Shown one piece after another: positions 57,578 through 59,051 of a DNA stretch of 59,051 bases (its first letter is position 1; each line of letters starts with the position of its first letter). Origin of the DNA: Alphaproteobacteria bacterium (GTDB lineage: Bacteria; Pseudomonadota; Alphaproteobacteria; Sphingomonadales; Emcibacteraceae). The notes beneath the pieces are model-generated. The model was not told the DNA's origin. It made no database searches and worked only from the letters and a program-made list of their open reading frames with translations. Made by a program: the position numbers and the translations under genes. The stretch spans positions 1 through 59,051 of the forward strand of contig JAADFR010000165.1 of NCBI GenBank assembly GCA_013152755.1. The letters run 5' to 3'.

Positions 57578-59051
57578 CCATTATCGAACATATCATCGGG
57601 GGACAGAATACATCCGGCGCAAGTGGCGAGACACAAAATGTCTATAACCCGGCAACGGGGGAGGCCATTCATCAGGTGGTTTTGGGGGCTGAGGCCGAAA
57701 TCGATGCCGCCGTTCGCGCCGCCAAAGACGCTTTTCCCGCATGGTCCGGAACCTCGCCTGCTAAACGGGCCGCAATTATGTTTGCCCTCAGAGGGGTCAT
57801 GACCCGCCGGGCGGATGAGATCGCCCGCACTATAAGTGCCGAACATGGCAAGACCCATGATGACGCTCTGGGCGAAGTGGCAAGGGCGTTGGAGGTGGTT
57901 GAATATGCTTGCGGCATCCCCGACAAGCTGAAGGGTGATTTCAGCCGTGAGGTCGGCCCCGGCATTGATACTTGCGCCGAGCGACAGGCTTTGGGCGTGG
58001 TGGCGGGCATCACGCCGTTTAATTTCCCGGCCATGGTGCCTCTGTGGATGATTCCCATGGCGCTGGCCTGCGGCAATACTTTTGTCCTCAAACCGTCAGA
58101 GCGCGATCCGTCAAGTGCCAATCTGATCTATGACCTGTTTCGGGAAGCTGGACTTCCGGACGGGGTCTTGAATGTGGTTCACGGCGGCAAGCAAGCCGTT
58201 GATGCGGTTATTGCCCACCCTGATATTCAGGCCATCAGCTTTGTTGGCTCCACCCCCATCGCCCATTATATCTATAGTAATGGCTGCGCAGCGGGTAAGA
58301 GGGTTCAGGCTTTGGGCGGCGCGAAAAATCATATGATTATCCTGCCCGATGCGGATATTGATCAGGCTGCCGATGCCCTGATGGGGGCTGGCTTTGGTTC
58401 TGCCGGTGAACGTTGTATGGCGATTAGCGTGGCAGTGCCGGTGGGGGAAGAAACGGCCAATCGGCTGGTTGAGAAATTGGTGCCTATGGTGCGCGCCCTA
58501 AAAATCGGCCCATCAACGGATACTGACGCTGAAATGGGGCCTGTCATCACCAAAGAGGCCAAAGACCGTATTGAAAATCTGATCAGCGCCGGAGAAGGCG
58601 AGGGGGCCGAGGTTCTGGTGGATGGACGCGGGCTTAAATTACAGGGCTATGAAGGCGGCTTCTGGGTCGGCGGCACCTTGCTGGACCGGGTGACCGAGGA
58701 TATGACTGTTTACAAACAGGAAATTTTTGGCCCCGTACTATCGGTATTACGTGCGGACAGCTATGACACGGCGGTGGAGCTGATCAACAAACATCAGTAC
58801 GGCAATGGCACGGCGATTTTCACCCGTGACGGCGATGCGGCGCGGGATTTTGCCAAGCGTATTCAGGTGGGCATGGTCGGCATCAATGTGCCCATACCGG
58901 TGCCGGTGGGCTATCACAGTTTTGGCGGCTGGAAACAGTCTATCTTTGGTGCGCATGGCATTTACGGGCCGGAAGCCATCCATTTTTACACGCGGCTGAA
59001 AACCGTCACCTCACGCTGGCCCACGGGCATCCGGTCCGGCGCCGAATTTAC
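57574..59051 (+). CDS. mmsA: Methylmalonate-semialdehyde dehydrogenase (CoA-acylating), 3' end cut
   Basis: This gene runs off the right edge after about 492 residues; the family is near 500, so only a few residues are missing. ALDH motifs are ITPFNFPAMVPLWMIPMALA (about 150-169), QALGGAKNHMIILPDADID (about 248-266; the Asn form typical of CoA-acylating enzymes), and the catalytic Cys in GSAGERCMAISVAV (about 279-292). It turns malonate/methylmalonate semialdehyde into acetyl-/propionyl-CoA. It overlaps the aminotransferase by four bases. Dihydropyrimidinase and beta-ureidopropionase are probably outside the window. Confidence 0.94.
   Translation, partial: MTIIEHIIGGQNTSGASGETQNVYNPATGEAIHQVVLGAEAEIDAAVRAAKDAFPAWSGTSPAKRAAIMFALRGVMTRRADEIARTISAEHGKTHDDALGEVARALEVVEYACGIPDKLKGDFSREVGPGIDTCAERQALGVVAGITPFNFPAMVPLWMIPMALACGNTFVLKPSERDPSSANLIYDLFREAGLPDGVLNVVHGGKQAVDAVIAHPDIQAISFVGSTPIAHYIYSNGCAAGKRVQALGGAKNHMIILPDADIDQAADALMGAGFGSAGERCMAISVAVPVGEETANRLVEKLVPMVRALKIGPSTDTDAEMGPVITKEAKDRIENLISAGEGEGAEVLVDGRGLKLQGYEGGFWVGGTLLDRVTEDMTVYKQEIFGPVLSVLRADSYDTAVELINKHQYGNGTAIFTRDGDAARDFAKRIQVGMVGINVPIPVPVGYHSFGGWKQSIFGAHGIYGPEAIHFYTRLKTVTSRWPTGIRSGAEF

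Noticed and set aside
1-59051. tRNA genes, CRISPR arrays, insertion sequences, prophage genes
   Set aside because: I looked for cloverleaf-like blocks, regularly spaced repeats, transposase and phage motifs in the gaps and translated frames and found none that could be supported.

Overview
The window is a 59 kb stretch of a bacterial chromosome, about half GC, that looks alphaproteobacterial. The main evidence is the right-hand block rnd-lptC-lptA-lptB-rpoN-hpf-ptsN in one orientation, together with several large TonB-dependent receptors of the type common in sphingomonads and Kordiimonadales/Emcibacterales-like marine bacteria. I cannot assign a genus from sequence reading alone. No tRNA, rRNA, CRISPR array, insertion sequence or prophage gene was seen.

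Left part (1-20 kb): an accessory catabolic region. An AraC-family regulator (cut by the window edge) and a TonB-dependent receptor face away from an operon-like row of six genes. The row encodes a three-subunit xanthine-dehydrogenase-type molybdenum hydroxylase (FAD, 2x[2Fe-2S] and Mo subunits), then a DMSO-reductase-family catalytic subunit without a Tat signal, a four-cluster [4Fe-4S] protein and an NrfD-type membrane anchor. A second receptor with an MDR oxidoreductase, a third receptor, and a sodium:solute symporter with a peroxiredoxin follow. My reading is a regulated uptake-and-oxidation pathway for an unknown substrate, using two different molybdoenzymes in sequence. It is the best candidate here for an undescribed system.

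Middle part (20-44 kb): mostly single housekeeping or accessory genes. They include a tandem-FKBP lipoprotein, an inositol-1-phosphate synthase/cytidylyltransferase pair, TrkH, a periplasmic amidohydrolase, a truncated haemoglobin with a GST-like protein, a CvfB-like S1 protein, PnuC/NadR salvage, two PAS_5-type proteins, a DmdC-like acyl-CoA dehydrogenase, and a short reductive-dehalogenase-like Fe-S protein. UppP comes next. A porin, a flavinylated FMN-binding protein and a PepSY membrane protein lie divergent from ApbE, with two Fur-like boxes between them. This looks like an iron-regulated extracytoplasmic flavin electron-transfer module.

Right part (44-59 kb): an orphan ParA plus a ribbon-helix-helix-like protein sits between two SPOR-domain proteins, next to a tiny membrane protein. 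The conserved ptsN-hpf-rpoN-lptBAC-rnd block follows. Last comes a reductive pyrimidine catabolism operon: preT, preA, an omega-amino acid transaminase and methylmalonate-semialdehyde dehydrogenase. A near-perfect RutR-type operator precedes it. Its first gene, preT, is broken by a 5-bp tandem duplication, so the pathway is either decaying or affected by a sequencing error.
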